A stretch of DNA of 64,000 nucleotides. Origin: Martelella lutilitoris (GTDB taxonomy: Bacteria > Pseudomonadota > Alphaproteobacteria > Rhizobiales > Rhizobiaceae). Positions 61,937 to 64,000 of the stretch are shown here, in pieces. The number at the start of each line of letters is the position of its first letter. Position 1 is the stretch's first letter. Location: NCBI RefSeq assembly GCF_005924265.1, contig NZ_VCLB01000002.1:186001-250000 (forward strand), given 5' to 3'. The notes below the pieces were generated by a model. That model saw nothing but the letters and a program-made list of their open reading frames with translations, was not told where the DNA came from and did not search any database. Made by a program: the position numbers and the translations under genes.

Positions 61937-62074
61937 TTGAATTTGTTGGGTAATTCTGGAATTGTATAGTCAACCAATCAGGCTGCCACTTATAGGTGTC
62001 GATCGATATCGTAGACTTCCGCTTACATTGTAGCCCTCATGTCGTGTTGAGCCCTGTATCGGCTTCCGGTGGTT

Positions 62075-62119
62075 AAGGCTCGTTTTTGGTCTACTTGTTG
62101 TAGAATTGCAACGAGCCTT
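62075..62119. other. Nested stem-loop upstream of mutL
   Basis: AAGGCTCG (62075-62082) pairs with CGAGCCTT (62112-62119), enclosing a second hairpin TCTAC/GTAGA. A T4 follows on the plus strand. There is no plus-strand gene before it, so it may be a leader structure or the end of a short RNA. Confidence 0.45.
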
Positions 62120-62299
62120 TTGCTCGAAAAAGAACCGCGATGCTCATGGGATGTCGAGATGAATCGCGCTCCGCCGGCCGGGCTGACTGGCATTCATGGT
62201 TGCTACCCTTGCTGGCGGCAAACGAAGGGAACGCGTGCAGGGTTGATGAAACCGAGGCGCGGCGTTCCAAAACGGCGCGAATCCCTTTAAGGATGCGTC

Positions 62300-64000
62300 A
62301 TGAGCATCAGACAGCTTTCGGAAACCGTCATCAACCAGATTGCCGCCGGCGAGGTCATCGAGCGGCCGGCAAGCGCTGCCAAGGAACTGGTGGAAAACGC
62401 GCTTGATGCCGGGGCGACCCGCATCGAGATTGCGACGGCCGGCGGCGGCAAGGCATTGCTGCGCGTCACGGATAACGGCTCCGGCATGAGCCCGGACGAC
62501 CTGTCGCTGGCCGTCAAGCGTCACTGCACCTCGAAGATTTCGGCCGACCTCACCGATATCCGCACGCTCGGCTTTCGCGGCGAGGCGCTGCCGTCGATCG
62601 GTTCGGTGGCGCGGCTTTCCGTTGCAAGCCGGACGAAGGGCGCTGCGGAGGGCTACCGGATCGAGCTTCACGGCGGAAAACTTGCCGAACCGCAACCCGC
62701 GCCGGTCAATCCGGGCACAATTGTCGAAGTGCGCGACCTGTTCTTTGCCACGCCCGCCCGGCTGAAGTTTCTCAAAAGCGAGCGGGCGGAATCCGGCGCG
62801 ATCACCGAGGTGGTCAAGCGCATGGCGCTCGCCTTTCCCGCCGTGCGGTTCGTGCTTTCCGGCTCAGACCGCTCGACGCTGGAACTGCCGGCAACCGGCG
62901 ATGATCGACTGGCCCGCATCGCCCAGGTACTGGGCAAGGATTTCCGGCCGAACGCGATAGAGATCGATGCCGTGCGCGAAGACGTCGGCCTTTCCGGTTT
63001 TGTCGGCGTGCCGACCTTCAATCGCGGCAATTCCGGTCATCTCTACGCCTTCGTCAACGGACGCCCGGTGCAGGACAAGCTTCTGATGGGCGCGATCCGC
63101 GCGGCCTACGCCGAGACAGTGCCGAAGGGGCGCTATCCGATGGCGGTTCTCTGGTTCTCGCTCGATCCGGCGCTGGTCGACGTCAATGTCCATCCGGCCA
63201 AGGCCGATGTCCGCTTTCGCGACCCGGGCCTCGTCCGCGGGCTGATCGTCGGGGCGATCCGCGAATCGTTGACGAAGAACGGCGACCGGGCGTCGTCCAC
63301 CGGGGCGGATGCGATGTTGAGGGCTTTCAGGCCGGGCGTCGCGCCGCAAGGCGAACAGAAAGGCGGTTTCGGCGGTGGCTTCGGCCGTCGCGATATTCGC
63401 CCGTCGAACGTGAACTGGTCGCCCGAGCGCTCGCCTTATCGGCCGGAAGGCTTTGCCGAAGGGGCTGCGCCTGTTTTTGCCGGACCTGTGGAAGCCGCAA
63501 AGCCGCAAGAGGCCGGTCGCATGCTCGCCGGCTTCGACGCGCCGTCGGCCCGTTCGGAGGCTTTCGAGCCGCCGCGCGGCGAGGAGACGACGCTCAGCCA
63601 TCCGCTGGGTGCCGCCCGCGCGCAGCTGCATGAAAACTATATCGTCGCCCAGTCTGAGACCGGATTGGTGATCGTCGATCAGCACGCCGCCCATGAACGT
63701 CTCGTCTATGAGGCGATGCGCAAGGCGCTTGTCGATCGCCGGCTGCCCTCGCAGGGCCTGCTGATCCCGGAAATCGTCGACATGCCGGAGGAGGATTGCG
63801 ACCGGCTGATGCCCTTTGCCGAGGAGATGAGCCGTCTCGGCCTCGTTTATGAGCGCTTCGGCCCTGGCGCCATTGCGGTGCGCGAGACCCCTGCGATGCT
63901 GGGCGAGGTCAACGCCCCGGCGCTGATCCGCCAGCTCGCCGACGAGGCGGGCGAATGGGAAACGGCCGATGGCCTTCGGGCAAAGCTGGAAAGTGTTGCC
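62300..64000 (+). CDS. mutL: DNA mismatch repair protein MutL (partial, runs off right edge)
   Basis: The first 567 codons of MutL, which links mismatch recognition by MutS to strand incision. The GHKL ATPase motifs are present: [22 protein letters not shown] region at the start, DNGSGM near 58, [13 protein letters not shown] near 92, and [13 protein letters not shown] low-complexity linker (about 340-430) leads to the dimerisation domain. [12 protein letters not shown] at 460-471 fits DQHA(x)2E(x)4E, the endonuclease motif found where MutH is missing. ATG 62300 follows AAGGA. The C-terminus lies outside. Confidence 0.95.
   Translation, partial: MSIRQLSETVINQIAAGEVIERPASAAKELVENALDAGATRIEIATAGGGKALLRVTDNGSGMSPDDLSLAVKRHCTSKISADLTDIRTLGFRGEALPSIGSVARLSVASRTKGAAEGYRIELHGGKLAEPQPAPVNPGTIVEVRDLFFATPARLKFLKSERAESGAITEVVKRMALAFPAVRFVLSGSDRSTLELPATGDDRLARIAQVLGKDFRPNAIEIDAVREDVGLSGFVGVPTFNRGNSGHLYAFVNGRPVQDKLLMGAIRAAYAETVPKGRYPMAVLWFSLDPALVDVNVHPAKADVRFRDPGLVRGLIVGAIRESLTKNGDRASSTGADAMLRAFRPGVAPQGEQKGGFGGGFGRRDIRPSNVNWSPERSPYRPEGFAEGAAPVFAGPVEAAKPQEAGRMLAGFDAPSARSEAFEPPRGEETTLSHPLGAARAQLHENYIVAQSETGLVIVDQHAAHERLVYEAMRKALVDRRLPSQGLLIPEIVDMPEEDCDRLMPFAEEMSRLGLVYERFGPGAIAVRETPAMLGEVNAPALIRQLADEAGEWETADGLRAKLESVA

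Larger units (their letters stand above)
61770..62299. other. AT-rich divergent control region of the autotransporter and mutL
   Basis: The left part (61800-61960) is strikingly AT-rich against a GC-rich genome and holds the autotransporter promoter and the octamer repeats. The right part contains a nested stem-loop (62075-62119) and the mutL ribosome site AAGGA. A 73-codon plus frame (62069-62290) has no support. Confidence 0.55.

Noticed and set aside
62069-62290. 73-codon plus-strand frame before mutL
   Set aside because: Odd Arg/Cys/Pro/Trp-rich composition, spans the nested stem-loop, no ribosome site.

Overview
The window is GC-rich, gene-dense DNA from an alphaproteobacterium of the Rhizobiales (Hyphomicrobiales). 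Evidence: a GcrA cell-cycle regulator, several binding-protein-dependent sugar ABC systems of rhizobial type, an aglEFGAK-like operon, a rhizobial ornithine/lysine decarboxylase behind a long structured leader resembling the speF RNA motif, RIME-type palindromes, and a MutL with the endonuclease motif expected where MutH is absent. Genus cannot be fixed from sequence alone; a Martelella-like marine or plant-associated Rhizobiaceae is a guess. I see no rRNA, tRNA, CRISPR, prophage or intact insertion sequence.

Layout. (1) 1-7145: divergent sugar locus. Leftward are a ROK kinase and a GmhA-like SIS isomerase (cut by the window edge); rightward is an ABC importer whose operon carries a sulfatase without a signal peptide between permease and ATPase. 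This suggests import of a sulfated sugar and desulfation in the cytoplasm. (2) 7146-14662: LacI regulator and divergent aglEFGAK-like alpha-glucoside operon with two operator palindromes. (3) 15025-18198: marR-emrB-emrA efflux operon. (4) 18507-22331: sulfate ABC importer (sbp, cysT, cysW, short cysA), with a RIME-like palindrome pair between sbp and cysT. (5) 22350-26351: ubiD divergent from ubiT-ubiU-ubiV, the O2-independent ubiquinone hydroxylation genes, behind an FNR/FixK-like box. (6) 26358-28063: DUF1007 protein and NicO-type Ni/Co transporter. (7) 28140-31439: LysR, long RNA leader, ornithine decarboxylase and GNAT. (8) 31518-36444: gcrA, argD-argF-hslO and a TetR regulator. (9) 36461-39230: second emrA-emrB pair; tetR and emrA share a matching operator. 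(10) 39473-43383: TerC-family protein, gltX-lysS. (11) 43454-45961: NADP-binding reductase, LysR, SDR. (12) 46035-55069: dipeptide-type ABC operon with a LysR, then gntR-nagB-nagA for amino-sugar phosphates. (13) 55077-57718: Mrp/ApbC, an apparently non-coding 0.6 kb that may hold a small RNA, and an SMP-30 lactonase. (14) 57804-61769: a 1321-residue autotransporter whose promoter region carries five exact 8-bp tandem repeats. (15) 62300-end: mutL, cut by the right edge.

The window is mainly a scavenging and environmental-response region: five ABC importers, two multidrug pumps, anaerobic quinone synthesis and one large surface protein. The most interesting points are the repeat tract beside the autotransporter promoter (possible phase variation), the anaerobox-controlled ubiTUV operon, the cytoplasmic sulfatase inside a sugar importer operon, the shared TetR operator, and the candidate orphan sRNA near 56.4 kb.
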